DNA from: Anaerocolumna chitinilytica
Lineage (GTDB): Bacteria; Bacillota; Clostridia; Lachnospirales; Lachnospiraceae
Direction of reading: 5' to 3'
Assembly (NCBI RefSeq): GCF_014218355.1
Contig: NZ_AP023368.1
Span: 2,918,001 to 2,982,000 of the forward strand
DNA: 64,000 nucleotides
A program made the position numbers and the translations under genes. Positions 1-9,646 of the stretch are shown here, in pieces. Under the pieces are notes generated by a model that was given only the letters and a program-made list of their open reading frames with translations, did no database searches and was not told where the DNA came from. The stretch's first letter is position 1. Every line of letters starts with the position of its first letter.

Positions 1-1091
1 ATCATTCTGGCTATTGCAATAATTGCTTTTTTATGACCACGTCGTTTCTTGATTCGACCATATTTAATTGCAAAATAAGGTTGTTTTTTACTCTTGATCG
101 CAGCAAGTGCACACTGAACCATCATTGGTTTTAGATAAGCGCCAGCTTTCGCAATACGAACAGATTTCTTTTTTCCTGCGGATTCATTGTTGGATGGAGA
201 AAGTCCGCACCAGGAGCAAAGATGTTTGGCGTCATCAAAGATGCTCATATCGATACCAATCTCGGCAAGGATAATGGTTGCACTGATTTCCGTTATACCA
301 GGAAGTGAGGATATGTATTCCACAAATTCATAATAAGGTTTGATTCTTATATAAAGCTCAACCTCAGTTTGCGTAATCATATCATCCAGATAATCAAGAT
401 GCCCTCTGGCAAGCTCCAGTTTTTTTGCCTGGTCGGTTTCGATGTTATAACCTTTGATTGCTTCAATAATATCATCAGACTTAACCTTAGCATTTTTTTT
501 GATGAGTTTGCGAACAGCTTTGTCATTAATGGTATCCGTAGTATTAGAAAGCAGATAGGTCATGATTTCAGTTGCCGTTTTACCAAATGGATCAGACAGA
601 ATACTGGCAATGCCGATGTTGGAAACGGTCATACAGTTCTGTATACGGTTTTTCTCTGAGGACTTCATACAAACCAGCTTGAAACGGTAGCGTGCAAGCT
701 CTCGAAGCTGCCGGAAATTCTTCGGAGGGATAAAAGAACATCTGACCAGATCGAATTTATAAAGATCTGCAATCCATCTGGAATCTTTTTTGTCTGTTTT
801 TTTACCTTTGATAGCTTTGACATATTTGGGATGAGTAAGGCATACATTGATGTCATTTTCAAGGTAATTAAAAATAGGAATCCAGTACTTCCCCGTGGAT
901 TCCATACAGACATAAAAACAGTCATTTTTAATTAACCAATCATGAAATTTCTGAATATCAGAATTGATGGTTGAGAAGGATTTCTGATTGTACTCAGATA
1001 TTCCATTTTTATCAGTAGTAACGATGGTTGCAACGATAACATTTTTGTGGACATCAAGCCCACAACAGATGGGGTAAACAAGCCTCATCAT
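1..1091 (-). CDS. IS110-family transposase (DEDD), cut by the window edge
   Basis: Reading the minus strand from the ATG pair at 1091/1088 gives an uninterrupted protein of about 363 residues that runs off the window. The N-terminal RuvC-like DEDD domain is clear: D13 in GLDVHK, E64 in MESTGKYW, and D100 and D103 in TDKKDS. The C-terminal domain carries the CGLSPSNNESAGKK segment, whose serine is the expected nucleophile of IS110 recombinases, and ends in view with RRGHKKAIIAIARM. These enzymes move DNA guided by an RNA made from the element's own non-coding end. An AGGTGG ribosome site lies about 8 bases before the first ATG. Only the last part of the C terminus is missing. Confidence 0.93.
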   Translation of the reverse strand, partial: MMRLVYPICCGLDVHKNVIVATIVTTDKNGISEYNQKSFSTINSDIQKFHDWLIKNDCFYVCMESTGKYWIPIFNYLENDINVCLTHPKYVKAIKGKKTDKKDSRWIADLYKFDLVRCSFIPPKNFRQLRELARYRFKLVCMKSSEKNRIQNCMTVSNIGIASILSDPFGKTATEIMTYLLSNTTDTINDKAVRKLIKKNAKVKSDDIIEAIKGYNIETDQAKKLELARGHLDYLDDMITQTEVELYIRIKPYYEFVEYISSLPGITEISATIILAEIGIDMSIFDDAKHLCSWCGLSPSNNESAGKKKSVRIAKAGAYLKPMMVQCALAAIKSKKQPYFAIKYGRIKKRRGHKKAIIAIARM

Positions 1092-1330
1092 AAGTATCAC
1101 CACCTATAAGAATTAAAGAAACAGCAACATTGACTGCCATCCTGCGGCTAAATAAACATGGTTTATTACCAATGATAAGAGTCCGGGCTCAATGTCCCAC
1201 TTGTTTGTGCTTGAAAGGATGACGGCACATATAACTATACGGGGTTGAAATAAATTCACCACACCTCCAACCGTGCTCTGTAGTGTATTGCTGTTTCATA
1301 AAGAATTTTAAATCATAGAGTGGTGGTTTG
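1092..1330 (-). ncRNA. Candidate bridge RNA / non-coding end of the IS110 element
   Basis: About 240 bases upstream of the IS110 transposase, read in the same direction, contain no gene. In the IS110 group this 5' non-coding end encodes the structured bridge (seek) RNA that pairs with donor and target DNA. The placement and length fit. I did not resolve the loops, so the exact RNA ends are unknown. Confidence 0.45.
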
Positions 1331-1348
1331 CAACTTTTAATATCTTGT

Positions 1349-1378
1349 TTGTGCCGCCGCTTGGCGGCGGAATGGAGA
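1349..1378 (+). promoter_or_regulatory. Leader hairpin before the PepSY-like gene
   Basis: CGCCG and CGGCG arms around CTTGG form a GC-rich hairpin directly before the sequence GGAATGGAG, which serves as ribosome site for the ATG at 1384. The same layout (short hairpin, then GAATGAGAGG or similar, then ATG) recurs before manA and before the patatin gene. Confidence 0.4.
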
Positions 1379-1383
1379 AAACT

Positions 1384-1818
1384 ATGAAAAAAGCAAAAAT
1401 TCTTATATTATTTGGGATGATTTTTACTATTTTATTATTGCTGACCCTTCGTGTTTATCATAACAATTTAACAGATGTCGAAAATACAAAGAAGGCACAG
1501 AACTCAAAAGATTCAAATGGAATTGAAACATTGAAGCAAGACGATTATAATATTCTTCTCAAAGGCAGTGCAAGACCTGAAAATGGTGAAATTTCGGTTG
1601 AGAAGGCTGCTGAAATTGGTTTTAATGAATATAAGAAAACAAACTCAGACAGTGGAAAAGAATATAAAGTAGAGATGGTATTTCTAGATGGTATTTTAAA
1701 AAAGACGGGTAGCTGGTCAGGACATATCATAACCGAAGAGGGTTCTAATAAATATGAATTTTTAGTAGATGGTAAAACAGGTAGTTTAGATTTTACTGAT
1801 AATGCGAAAAGTGAGTAG
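1384..1818 (+). CDS. Membrane-anchored PepSY-like hypothetical protein
   Basis: A 144-residue protein. Residues 1-24 form a lysine-led hydrophobic segment (MKKAKILILFG...) without a lipobox cysteine, so it is probably an uncleaved anchor or a signal peptide. The outer part (about 60-144) has the pattern of a PepSY-type domain: a helix (EKAAEIGFNEYK), then strands, and a closing VDGKTGSLDF. Such domains are often inhibitors or chaperones of wall enzymes, but the function here is unknown. The ATG at 1384 is preferred to the upstream ATG at 1372 because GGAG lies 7 bases before it. The next gene follows almost directly, suggesting co-transcription. Confidence 0.65.
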   Translation: MKKAKILILFGMIFTILLLLTLRVYHNNLTDVENTKKAQNSKDSNGIETLKQDDYNILLKGSARPENGEISVEKAAEIGFNEYKKTNSDSGKEYKVEMVFLDGILKKTGSWSGHIITEEGSNKYEFLVDGKTGSLDFTDNAKSE

Positions 1819-1827
1819 GTGAACTTA

Positions 1828-2808
1828 ATGGTATTAAAAGGTAAATCAATTACATTAACTCCATATACAAGTGATAATTGTCACAGTTTTTATAGAACTT
1901 ATATAGCAGATCCAATGATGACAGAAAATATATTTGTTTATAATAAGGAGAAGACAGACACCTATTACCATAATAAAGTAATGGATCCTACCCGTATATT
2001 CTTTGCGATTTCTCATGAAGATAGCATTATTGGGGAAATTCAATTAAAACGCATCGATTTCCATAATAAATGTGCTACTCTAAGCATTATCTTAAGCAAT
2101 GATTCTGTAAAGAACAAGGGTTTTGGTACAGAAGCTGAAAAGCTTCTTATTGAATATGCCTTTAACCAATTAGATATAGAAACTATTTATGCGGATGCCG
2201 TTCACCGTAACACCAGAAGCAGGCATGTGTTGGAGAAAATTGGTTTTGAACATATCAACGATGATGAAATCCTGACCTACTATAAGTTGGAAAAAAGCAG
2301 TTATGAAGGGCACAACAAAGATAAACTATTTCATATCATAGAAATCAATGAAAAATATAAAGGTAATGTCATCAATATAATTAGCGAAAACTGGGGCAGC
2401 AACCTTATTGTGACAAAAGGTAAGGTGTACAATGCAGAAGAACTCCCTGGACTTCTAGCCATAAGTAACGAAAATATAATAGGGTTGATTACTTATTATA
2501 TCCATGAGACAGAATGTGAAATAGTATCTCTTATTAGCTTTGAGGAAAATAAAGGAGTAGGAACTGCTTTAATACAGAGGGTACTCACAATTGCCAGGGA
2601 AGCCGGCTGTAAACGATTATTTCTTATTACTACAAATGATAATACAAGGGCAATACGCTTTTATCAAAAACGTGGCTTTGACTTCGCTGCCTTTTACAGA
2701 AATGAGATCCTGGAATCCCGGAAGCTTAAACCTCAAATCCCCTTAATAGGCTATGATGGAATTCCTATTCTGCATGAATTGGAATTTGAAATGGACTTGT
2801 ATAGTTAA
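1828..2808 (+). CDS. Tandem GNAT-family N-acetyltransferase
   Basis: A 326-residue fusion of two GNAT domains. The N-terminal half (about 1-155) is of the RimJ/RimL type, with the acetyl-CoA loop in NKGFGTEAEKLL and the motif RNTRSRHVLEKIGFE. The C-terminal half (about 165-320) is a second GNAT with ENKGVGTALIQRVL and NDNTRAIRFYQKRGFDF. Substrate unknown; a role in drug or small-molecule acetylation, or ribosomal protein modification, is possible. The ATG at 1828 has AGGTG six bases upstream; an in-frame GTG at 1819 touches the preceding stop codon and is the alternative. The two genes are probably translated from one mRNA. Confidence 0.8.
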   Translation: MVLKGKSITLTPYTSDNCHSFYRTYIADPMMTENIFVYNKEKTDTYYHNKVMDPTRIFFAISHEDSIIGEIQLKRIDFHNKCATLSIILSNDSVKNKGFGTEAEKLLIEYAFNQLDIETIYADAVHRNTRSRHVLEKIGFEHINDDEILTYYKLEKSSYEGHNKDKLFHIIEINEKYKGNVINIISENWGSNLIVTKGKVYNAEELPGLLAISNENIIGLITYYIHETECEIVSLISFEENKGVGTALIQRVLTIAREAGCKRLFLITTNDNTRAIRFYQKRGFDFAAFYRNEILESRKLKPQIPLIGYDGIPILHELEFEMDLYS

Positions 2809-2906
2809 AAATTAGTCTAGTACATAAGAATTACATATCTGGCAAAAAATACTTGTGAAATCTTGTGTCATTGTATACAATAGAAGGCAAGAAGGGAGAG
2901 AATAAA

Positions 2907-3320
2907 ATGTGGTTTTTTTACGCACTTTTATCAGCTTTTTTTGCAGCCTTAACCTCTATTTTAGCAAAGATGGGGATGAAGAATGTGAACTCCAATGTCG
3001 GTACTGCCATCAGAACCGTGGTCGTACTGGCAATGGCATGGCTGATTGTATTTTTGACAGGAAAGCAGAAAGAAATTCCTGCAATAACACAGCGAGGCTG
3101 GATTTTTCTTGTATTATCCGGTATAGCGACAGGACTTTCCTGGTTATGCTATTTTAAAGCATTACAAATAGGTGACGCTGCAAAAGTAGTACCAGTGGAT
3201 AAATTTAGTGTTGTTATCACGATGGTACTGGCATTTTTATTACTTGGAGAACCTTTAAACACGAAAACAATAGCAGGCGGTGTAATAATTACTATCGGTA
3301 TGCTGGTACTTGTATTATAG
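2907..3320 (+). CDS. Half-size EamA/DMT family transporter
   Basis: A 137-residue very hydrophobic protein with about five membrane helices and a single EamA domain. The late motif ALQIGDAAKVVPVDKFSVVIT followed by LLGEPL is typical of drug/metabolite transporters. Full-size members have two such domains and ten helices; single-domain proteins must pair. Start chosen at 2907 because AGGGAG lies just upstream; the longer reading from 2865 adds 14 residues without a ribosome site. Substrate cannot be told. Confidence 0.8.
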   Translation: MWFFYALLSAFFAALTSILAKMGMKNVNSNVGTAIRTVVVLAMAWLIVFLTGKQKEIPAITQRGWIFLVLSGIATGLSWLCYFKALQIGDAAKVVPVDKFSVVITMVLAFLLLGEPLNTKTIAGGVIITIGMLVLVL

Positions 3321-3422
3321 AAAGGTTCCTTCTGTTAATAAGCTATAAAATTATCAATAATGAAAACTGCCATATTTCAAGTCTTTTATCGGATTACATT
3401 TTTATGGCATAAAAGGAGACTT

Positions 3423-4661
3423 ATGAAGAACGTTGTAGAGAGATTTTTAGAATATGTAAAAGTAGATACACAATCCCAGGATGATATGGAGAATGTACCA
3501 AGTACTGAAAAACAAAGAAACCTGGCTGAAATACTTGTAAAGGAATTAAAGGAGATGGGAGCTGAAAATGTAAGACTCTCTGATCATTGCTATGTTTATG
3601 CAACGATTCCTTCCAATTCCAAGAAGAAACTGCCTTCTATCGGCTTTGTATCTCATATGGATACCTCCAATGCACTAAGCGGCAAAGATGTAAAACCCAG
3701 AATAGTAAAGAACTATGATGGCGGAGAAATCGTTCTGAATGAAGAATTAAATATCCGTATGGATGCTAATGCTTACCCAGTACTTAGTCTTTCAAAAGGA
3801 AAAGACCTGATTGTAACGGATGGTACAACCCTTCTCGGTGCAGATGACAAGGCAGGTGTTGCTGAAATTCTTACTATGGCAGAAACCCTCTTGACTCATC
3901 CTGAAATAGAACATGGTACGATTCAGATTGGTTTCACACCTGATGAAGAGGTAGGAAGAGGAGTTGACTTCTTTGATGTAGAAGGTTTCGGTGCTGATTT
4001 TGCCTACACCATTGACGGCGGTGAACTTGGAGAAATAGAATACGAGAATTTTAATGCAGCCGCAGGAAAAATTCAGATTCAAGGTGTAAGTATCCATCCC
4101 GGCAGTGCAAAGAATAAGATGGTAAATGCTTTGTTACTTGCAATGGAGTTCCAGAATATGCTTCCGGCCAACGAAGACCCTATGTATACCGAGAATTATG
4201 AAGGTTTCTATATGTTGAATGCTTTGGAAGGAACCGTAGATTCTGCAAGAGCTGTATACATCATTCGTGATCATGATAAAGCCCAGTTTGAAGCAAAAAA
4301 AGCCAGATTCATTAAAATCGGAGAATACCTGAACGAAAAATACGGTGAGGGTACTTTTAAAGTAGAAGTAAAAGATTCTTATTACAATATGAAAGAAAAA
4401 GTAGAACCGCATATACATCTGATTGATAATGCTAAACGTGCTATGGAAGAAGTTGGGGTAACGCCGATTGTTGTTCCCATTCGCGGCGGTACAGATGGTG
4501 CAAGACTTTCTTACATGGGGCTTCCCTGCCCTAATCTTTGTGCCGGAGGAAATAATTTTCACGGAAGATATGAATTCATACCGGTACAATCCATGGAGAA
4601 AATCGTTGAAATATTATTAAAGATAGTGGAAATATATTCAACAGAAGAAAATGCAAAATAG
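3423..4661 (+). CDS. pepT: Peptidase T (tripeptide aminopeptidase)
   Basis: A 412-residue cytoplasmic M20B zinc peptidase that removes the N-terminal residue from tripeptides. Metal and catalytic motifs are visible in order: GFVSHMDTS (His and catalytic Asp), [13 protein letters not shown] (bridging Asp), [10 protein letters not shown] (catalytic Glu pair), YTIDGGE, and a late NNFHGRYEF His. Length equals the usual 405-412. The ATG at 3423 follows AAAAGGAG by 5 bases and gives the standard start [11 protein letters not shown]; the upstream in-frame ATG at 3360 has no ribosome site. A terminator follows. Confidence 0.95.
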   Translation: MKNVVERFLEYVKVDTQSQDDMENVPSTEKQRNLAEILVKELKEMGAENVRLSDHCYVYATIPSNSKKKLPSIGFVSHMDTSNALSGKDVKPRIVKNYDGGEIVLNEELNIRMDANAYPVLSLSKGKDLIVTDGTTLLGADDKAGVAEILTMAETLLTHPEIEHGTIQIGFTPDEEVGRGVDFFDVEGFGADFAYTIDGGELGEIEYENFNAAAGKIQIQGVSIHPGSAKNKMVNALLLAMEFQNMLPANEDPMYTENYEGFYMLNALEGTVDSARAVYIIRDHDKAQFEAKKARFIKIGEYLNEKYGEGTFKVEVKDSYYNMKEKVEPHIHLIDNAKRAMEEVGVTPIVVPIRGGTDGARLSYMGLPCPNLCAGGNNFHGRYEFIPVQSMEKIVEILLKIVEIYSTEENAK

Positions 4662-4694
4662 AACAAAGATGTATCATACAATGGTGTAAAATAC

Positions 4695-4751
4695 AAAGAA
4701 GTATTTTCCGGGCACAAAATTGATGTCTTATGGAGAATACTTCTTTTTTAT
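4695..4751 (+). terminator. Rho-independent terminator after pepT
   Basis: Arms AAAGAAGTATT (4695-4705) and AATACTTCTTT (4736-4746) pair perfectly and run into a T-tract. Confidence 0.8.
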
Positions 4752-4848
4752 TGGATTTTAAATGTTCTGAATCAGAGATAAAAGTACAGATATAATTACA
4801 TAGTTAACTTTTAAGCACTGAAAAGTTTTGATAATAAAGAATTTCATA

Positions 4849-4877
4849 TTGATTTTTTATATAAATTAAGTTATTAT
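4849..4877 (+). promoter_or_regulatory. Candidate sigma-A promoter of ilvDB
   Basis: TTGATT (4849-4854) and TATTAT (4872-4877) are separated by exactly 17 bases, about 70 bases before the ilvD start. No T-box or other known leader was recognised in the 285-base gap between pepT and ilvD. Confidence 0.5.
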
Positions 4878-4947
4878 ATACGGAAACATCGTAATTTTAT
4901 ACATTCCAGCGTTAAACAGTCAAATTAAAAGTGAAGGTGGTATTGCT

Positions 4948-6618
4948 ATGAATAGTGATTCAGTGAAAACAGGAATTCAACAAGCTCCCCATAGATCTCT
5001 CTTTAATGCGCTTGGTATTACCAAGGAAGAATTGGACAGACCATTAATTGGTATCGTCAGTTCTTATAACGAAATCGTTCCAGGCCATATGAATCTCGAC
5101 AAAATTGTAGATGCCGTCAAGATGGGAGTTGCCATGGCAGGCGGAACCCCAATCGTATTTCCGGCAATTGCAGTCTGCGACGGAATCTCTATGGGACATA
5201 CGGGAATGAAATATTCTCTTGTTACCAGAGATCTAATCGCTGATTCCACAGAAGCTATGGCAATGGCACATGCTTTTGACGCATTGGTAATGGTACCTAA
5301 TTGCGATAAGAACGTTCCCGGGTTATTAATGGCAGCAGCAAGAGTAAATGTCCCGACTATCTTTGTAAGTGGGGGGCCTATGCTTGCAGGTAGGGTGAAA
5401 GGTGAGAAAACAAGCCTTTCCAGTATGTTTGAAGCTGTAGGTGCTTATACTGCTGGTAAATTGTCAGAAGAGGAGGTAGAGGAATATGCCTGTAAGGTAT
5501 GCCCTACCGCTGGTTCCTGTTCCGGTATGTATACAGCAAATAGCATGAATTGCCTCACAGAAGTCCTTGGTATGGGACTACAGGGTAACGGAACCATTCC
5601 CGCAGTATTTTCTGAAAGAATCCGTTTAGCCAAACATGCGGGAATGAAGATTATGGAACTCCTTGAAAGAAACATTCGCCCTAGAGATATTATGGTAAGA
5701 GAAGCCTTTATGAATGCTTTAACTGTAGATATGGCATTGGGATGCTCCACCAATAGTATGCTCCATCTTCCGGCAATTGCACATGAAGCAGGAGTAGAAC
5801 TAAATCTCGAGATAGCAAATGAAATCAGTGCAAAGACCCCGAATCTCTGCCATCTGGCACCGGCAGGTCATGCCTATATAGAAGATTTGAATGAAGCAGG
5901 CGGAGTTTATGCCGTTATGAATGAGCTTGACAAAAAGGGTCTCATCGAGAAAGATTTAATAACAGTAAGCGGTAAAACCGTAGGGGAGAATATTGCTCAC
6001 TGCAGGAATTTGGACACGGATGTCATAAGAAGCATTGATAATCCATATAGTGAAACAGGTGGCATAGCAATTTTAAAAGGGAATCTGGCTACTGACTCCG
6101 CTATAGTTAAAAGGTCTGCTGTAGCTCCTGAAATGTTAAAACACGAAGGTCCTGCGAGAGTATTCGACTCTGAAGATGATGCTATTAAGACTATAAAAGA
6201 GGGCAAAATTAATCCAGGAGATGTCGTAGTTATCCGTTATGAAGGACCCAAAGGCGGCCCCGGAATGAGGGAGATGCTCAATCCAACCTCAGCTATCATG
6301 GGAATGGGACTTGGATCCAGTGTAGCCTTAATTACAGATGGAAGATTCTCTGGTGCTTCCAGAGGTGCCTGTATCGGACATGTGTGCCCCGAAGCTGCCG
6401 TAGGCGGTAATATCGCTCTTCTAGAAGAAGGAGACCTCATTCAAATAGATATTACATCGAATTCCTTAAATGTAGCTCTCTCAGAAGATGAGCTTAATAA
6501 ACGCAGGGAGAAATGGCAGCCTAAACAGCCTAAGATAACAACCGGCTATCTGGCAAGATATTCAGCTATGGTTACATCTGCCAGCAGAGGTGCTATCTTA
6601 GAGGTGCCAACAAGATAA
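4948..6618 (+). CDS. ilvD: Dihydroxy-acid dehydratase
   Basis: A 556-residue Fe-S enzyme that dehydrates 2,3-dihydroxy-isovalerate and -methylvalerate to 2-keto acids in valine and isoleucine synthesis. The three cluster-associated cysteine motifs are present: [30 protein letters not shown] and [16 protein letters not shown]. The C-terminal region has the conserved [14 protein letters not shown] and [11 protein letters not shown] segments. Length is standard. The ATG at 4948 follows an AAGGTGG ribosome site. It is followed 99 bases later by ilvB with no terminator, so the two form an operon. Confidence 0.97.
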   Translation: MNSDSVKTGIQQAPHRSLFNALGITKEELDRPLIGIVSSYNEIVPGHMNLDKIVDAVKMGVAMAGGTPIVFPAIAVCDGISMGHTGMKYSLVTRDLIADSTEAMAMAHAFDALVMVPNCDKNVPGLLMAAARVNVPTIFVSGGPMLAGRVKGEKTSLSSMFEAVGAYTAGKLSEEEVEEYACKVCPTAGSCSGMYTANSMNCLTEVLGMGLQGNGTIPAVFSERIRLAKHAGMKIMELLERNIRPRDIMVREAFMNALTVDMALGCSTNSMLHLPAIAHEAGVELNLEIANEISAKTPNLCHLAPAGHAYIEDLNEAGGVYAVMNELDKKGLIEKDLITVSGKTVGENIAHCRNLDTDVIRSIDNPYSETGGIAILKGNLATDSAIVKRSAVAPEMLKHEGPARVFDSEDDAIKTIKEGKINPGDVVVIRYEGPKGGPGMREMLNPTSAIMGMGLGSSVALITDGRFSGASRGACIGHVCPEAAVGGNIALLEEGDLIQIDITSNSLNVALSEDELNKRREKWQPKQPKITTGYLARYSAMVTSASRGAILEVPTR

Positions 6619-6717
6619 TAATAACAACGAATATTACCATATCTTAACATAAAACAGATATAGATATAACATACCGGCAACGGTTTCAAATGAAAAGGCT
6701 AAAAGAGAGGTGCAAAG

Positions 6718-8403
6718 ATGCAGTTAACAGGATCACAGATTTTAGTAGAATGTTTAAAAGAACAGGGCGTAGATACCATCTTCGGGTATCCGGGCGGAGC
6801 TGTCCTAAATATCTATGATGAATTATACAGACATCAGGACGAGATACGGCATATATTAACCTCCCATGAGCAGGGAGCCTCCCATGCTGCAGACGGTTAT
6901 GCCAGATCCACCGGTAAAGTAGGTGTATGCCTGGCAACCAGCGGACCCGGAGCTACTAATTTAGTAACAGGTATCGCAACAGCTTATATGGATTCCGTCC
7001 CAATGGTTGCAATAACAGGGAATGTTGCCGTTAATCTCTTAGGAAAGGATAGTTTTCAGGAAGTTGATATCGCAGGTATTACAATGCCTGTTACCAAACA
7101 TAATTATATTGTGAAAGATGTAACACAATTAGCCGATACCATCCGGAAAGCCTTTCTCATTGCCCAGACAGGAAGACCGGGTCCGGTTTTGATTGATATT
7201 GCGAAGGATGTTACTGCAAATAAAACAGAATACCAAAGAGTCACGCCTCCAATAATAAATCGAATTACAGATACTTTTACAGCAGAAGATATTTCTACTG
7301 CAATTTCAATGATTGTGGAATCAAAAAAGCCCGTAATCTTTGTCGGCGGCGGAGCAGTAATATCTGATGCCTGGATAGAATTAAGAGAATTTGTAAAAAG
7401 AACAGATGCACCGGTAACGGATACCCTTATGGGAAAGGGTGCTTTTAGTGGTGAGGATACCTATTACACCGGAATGTTAGGCATGCATGGTACGAAAACA
7501 GCGAACTATAGTGTTACCGAATGTGATCTCTTAATCACGGTAGGTTCCAGATTCAGTGACAGAGTAACAGGCAATACAGCGCGTTTCGCAAGAAATGCCA
7601 AAATTCTGCAAATAGATGTAGACCCCGCGGAAATCAACAAGAATGTCTTAGTTGACCATGCAGTTATCGGTGATATCAAAGAGGTTTTAAAAGCAATCAA
7701 TAACAGATTACCAGAACAAAAACATAAGGACTGGCTTGATCACGTGATGGATATGAAGAAGAAATATCCTTTAAAATACCACGAGCGAGGTCTTACCGGA
7801 CCATTTATCTTAAATAAACTTTATGAGCTTACGAATGGAGAAGCTATAATAACGACAGAGGTCGGCCAGCATCAGATGTGGTCTGCCCAGTATTTTAACT
7901 ACAAATACCCGAGGACCTTTATAACCTCTGGCGGCCTTGGTACCATGGGCTACGGGTTAGGTGCTTGTATAGGAGCAAAAGTAGGAAATACAGACAAAAC
8001 GGTTATAAATATTGCCGGAGACGGTTGCTTTCGAATGAATATGAACGAGATTGCCACCGCTACCAGATATAACATCCCTATCATTCAGGTGATTTTTAAT
8101 AATCATGTACTTGGTATGGTACGTCAGTGGCAATCCTTATTCTATGGCGAACGCTACTCCTATACCACCTTAAATGATTCCGTGGATTTTGTTAAATTGG
8201 CTGAAGCTATGGGAGCAAAGGCATATCGTATAACCAAAAGAGAAGAAGCAGAAACTGTTTTAAAAGAAGCCATCAGTCTGAACATCCCGGTAGTAATTGA
8301 CTGTCAATTGGAGAGTGATGATAAGGTCTGGCCTATGGTTGCTCCCGGTGCTGCTATCGAGGAAGTTTTTACGGAAGAAGATTTGGAAGCCGGTAATAAA
8401 TAG
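6718..8403 (+). CDS. ilvB: Acetolactate synthase, large (catalytic) subunit
   Basis: A 561-residue thiamine-diphosphate enzyme that condenses pyruvate with pyruvate or 2-oxobutyrate, the first common step of branched-chain amino acid synthesis. Visible are the N-terminal PYR domain with SHEQGASHAADGYAR (activating Glu), the central domain, and the C-terminal PP domain with GDGCFRMNMNEIATATRYNIP, the ThDP-Mg motif. It has the biosynthetic (not the catabolic AlsS) pattern. No small subunit gene (ilvN) lies in the window, so it would have to be encoded elsewhere. GAGAGGTG precedes the ATG. Confidence 0.93.
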   Translation: MQLTGSQILVECLKEQGVDTIFGYPGGAVLNIYDELYRHQDEIRHILTSHEQGASHAADGYARSTGKVGVCLATSGPGATNLVTGIATAYMDSVPMVAITGNVAVNLLGKDSFQEVDIAGITMPVTKHNYIVKDVTQLADTIRKAFLIAQTGRPGPVLIDIAKDVTANKTEYQRVTPPIINRITDTFTAEDISTAISMIVESKKPVIFVGGGAVISDAWIELREFVKRTDAPVTDTLMGKGAFSGEDTYYTGMLGMHGTKTANYSVTECDLLITVGSRFSDRVTGNTARFARNAKILQIDVDPAEINKNVLVDHAVIGDIKEVLKAINNRLPEQKHKDWLDHVMDMKKKYPLKYHERGLTGPFILNKLYELTNGEAIITTEVGQHQMWSAQYFNYKYPRTFITSGGLGTMGYGLGACIGAKVGNTDKTVINIAGDGCFRMNMNEIATATRYNIPIIQVIFNNHVLGMVRQWQSLFYGERYSYTTLNDSVDFVKLAEAMGAKAYRITKREEAETVLKEAISLNIPVVIDCQLESDDKVWPMVAPGAAIEEVFTEEDLEAGNK

Positions 8404-8421
8404 GAAAGATATAAGATTATA

Positions 8422-8450
8422 TTGACTAAATTTTAACTTAGTTTTATAAT
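8422..8450 (+). promoter_or_regulatory. Sigma-A promoter of serCA
   Basis: TTGACT (8422-8427) and a perfect TATAAT (8445-8450) with a 17-base spacer. The transcript would begin near 8457 and carry a leader of about 90 bases. Confidence 0.75.
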
Positions 8451-8492
8451 GTAATGGATTAAAGCGTTCACGCGTCAAAAAACCAGCGGGGC

Positions 8493-8516
8493 AAAGAGGC
8501 CTATCTTCTTTGCTCT
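8493..8516 (+). promoter_or_regulatory. Hairpin in the serC leader
   Basis: GCAAAGA and TCTTTGC arms bracket a short loop in the leader, before the AAGGAGG ribosome site. There is no T-tract and no T-box motif, so this does not look like a terminator. A regulatory role is possible but unproven. Confidence 0.35.
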
Positions 8517-8545
8517 GACTGAATAATAATAAGGAGGATATGTAA

Positions 8546-9631
8546 GTGGCGAGAATTTATAATTTTTCAGCAGGCCCGGCCGTATTGCCGGAAGAAGTAC
8601 TTAAAGAAGCAGCAGAAGAGATGCTGGATTATAGGGGAACCGGAATGTCAGTTATGGAGATGAGTCACAGATCAAAGGCTTATGAGACAATCATTAACGA
8701 AGCAGAAGCTGACTTAAGAGAACTGATGAATATTCCTGATAACTATAAAGTACTCTTTTTGCAAGGTGGCGCTTCTTCACAATTTGCCATGATTCCGATG
8801 AACCTGATGAAGAATAAGGTGGCAGACTATATTGTCACAGGGTTATGGGCAAAAAAAGCATTTCAGGAAGCTAAAATATATGGCACAGCGAATAAAATTG
8901 CTTCTTCCGAAGATAAAACTTTTACTTACATACCCGATTGTTCCGATCTTCCTATAAGCGAGAATGCTGATTACGTTTATATTTGTGAAAATAATACCAT
9001 ATATGGTACAAAATTTAAGACCCTTCCTAATACGAAAGGAAAACCCCTTGTTGCAGATGTCTCTTCCTGCTTTCTTTCAGAGCCGGTAGATGTAACAAAG
9101 TATGGTATAATCTACGGCGGAGTACAAAAGAATGTGGGACCTGCCGGTGTTGTTATCGTTATTATCCGAGAGGATTTGATAACAGAGGATACTTTACCCG
9201 GTACTCCAACTATGTTCAAATATAAAATTCATCTGGATAATGGTTCTATGTATAATACGCCTCCCGCTTATGGTATCTATATCTGCGGAAAAGTCTTTAA
9301 ATGGCTTAAGAAACTGGGCGGTTTGGAAGCAATGAAAGAAATCAATGAGAGAAAAGCAGCTATTCTCTATAATTTCTTAGATGAGAGTAAACTCTTTAAG
9401 GGCACTGTTGTAAAAGAAGACCGTTCATTGATGAATGTTCCTTTTATAACAGGAGATGATGAATTGGATGCTAAATTTGTTAAAGAGGCAAAGGCCGCAG
9501 GCTTTGAAAACTTAAAGGGTCACAGAACCGTAGGTGGTATGCGTGCCAGTATCTATAATGCAATGCCCATAGAAGGTGTTGAAAAATTAGTTGAATTCAT
9601 GAAGGAATTTGAAGCTAAAAATCTAAAATAG
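8546..9631 (+). CDS. serC: Phosphoserine aminotransferase
   Basis: A 361-residue class V PLP aminotransferase converting 3-phosphohydroxypyruvate and glutamate to phosphoserine and 2-oxoglutarate. The N terminus IYNFSAGPAVLPEEVL is diagnostic, and the PLP lysine is K195 in YGGVQKNVGPAG. The gene begins with GTG at 8546 behind AAGGAGG. serA follows 15 bases downstream. Length matches the family (about 360). Confidence 0.97.
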   Translation: MARIYNFSAGPAVLPEEVLKEAAEEMLDYRGTGMSVMEMSHRSKAYETIINEAEADLRELMNIPDNYKVLFLQGGASSQFAMIPMNLMKNKVADYIVTGLWAKKAFQEAKIYGTANKIASSEDKTFTYIPDCSDLPISENADYVYICENNTIYGTKFKTLPNTKGKPLVADVSSCFLSEPVDVTKYGIIYGGVQKNVGPAGVVIVIIREDLITEDTLPGTPTMFKYKIHLDNGSMYNTPPAYGIYICGKVFKWLKKLGGLEAMKEINERKAAILYNFLDESKLFKGTVVKEDRSLMNVPFITGDDELDAKFVKEAKAAGFENLKGHRTVGGMRASIYNAMPIEGVEKLVEFMKEFEAKNLK

Positions 9632-9646
9632 CAGAGAGGAGTACTT

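Larger units (their letters stand above)
1..1330 (-). mobile_element. IS110-family insertion sequence, partial
   Basis: The element consists of the transposase gene plus the non-coding stretch upstream of it. IS110 elements usually lack long terminal inverted repeats, so the outer boundary near 1330 is a guess: it is set between the non-coding end and the next gene's leader hairpin at about 1349. The other end lies outside the window. Confidence 0.6.

Noticed and set aside
369..659. Open frames on the plus strand within the IS110 region
   Set aside because: They are antisense to the transposase, which is read continuously on the minus strand with clear DEDD motifs.
4662..4947. Leader regulator (T-box or leader peptide) before ilvDB
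   Set aside because: No T-box motif, no run of branched-chain codons and no hairpin near the gene; only the pepT terminator and a promoter were found.
8451..8545. T-box upstream of serC
   Set aside because: The leader shares AAAGCGTT with the trp T-box start, but it is only about 90 bases and lacks the GGTGG-ACCGC bulge and a terminator.
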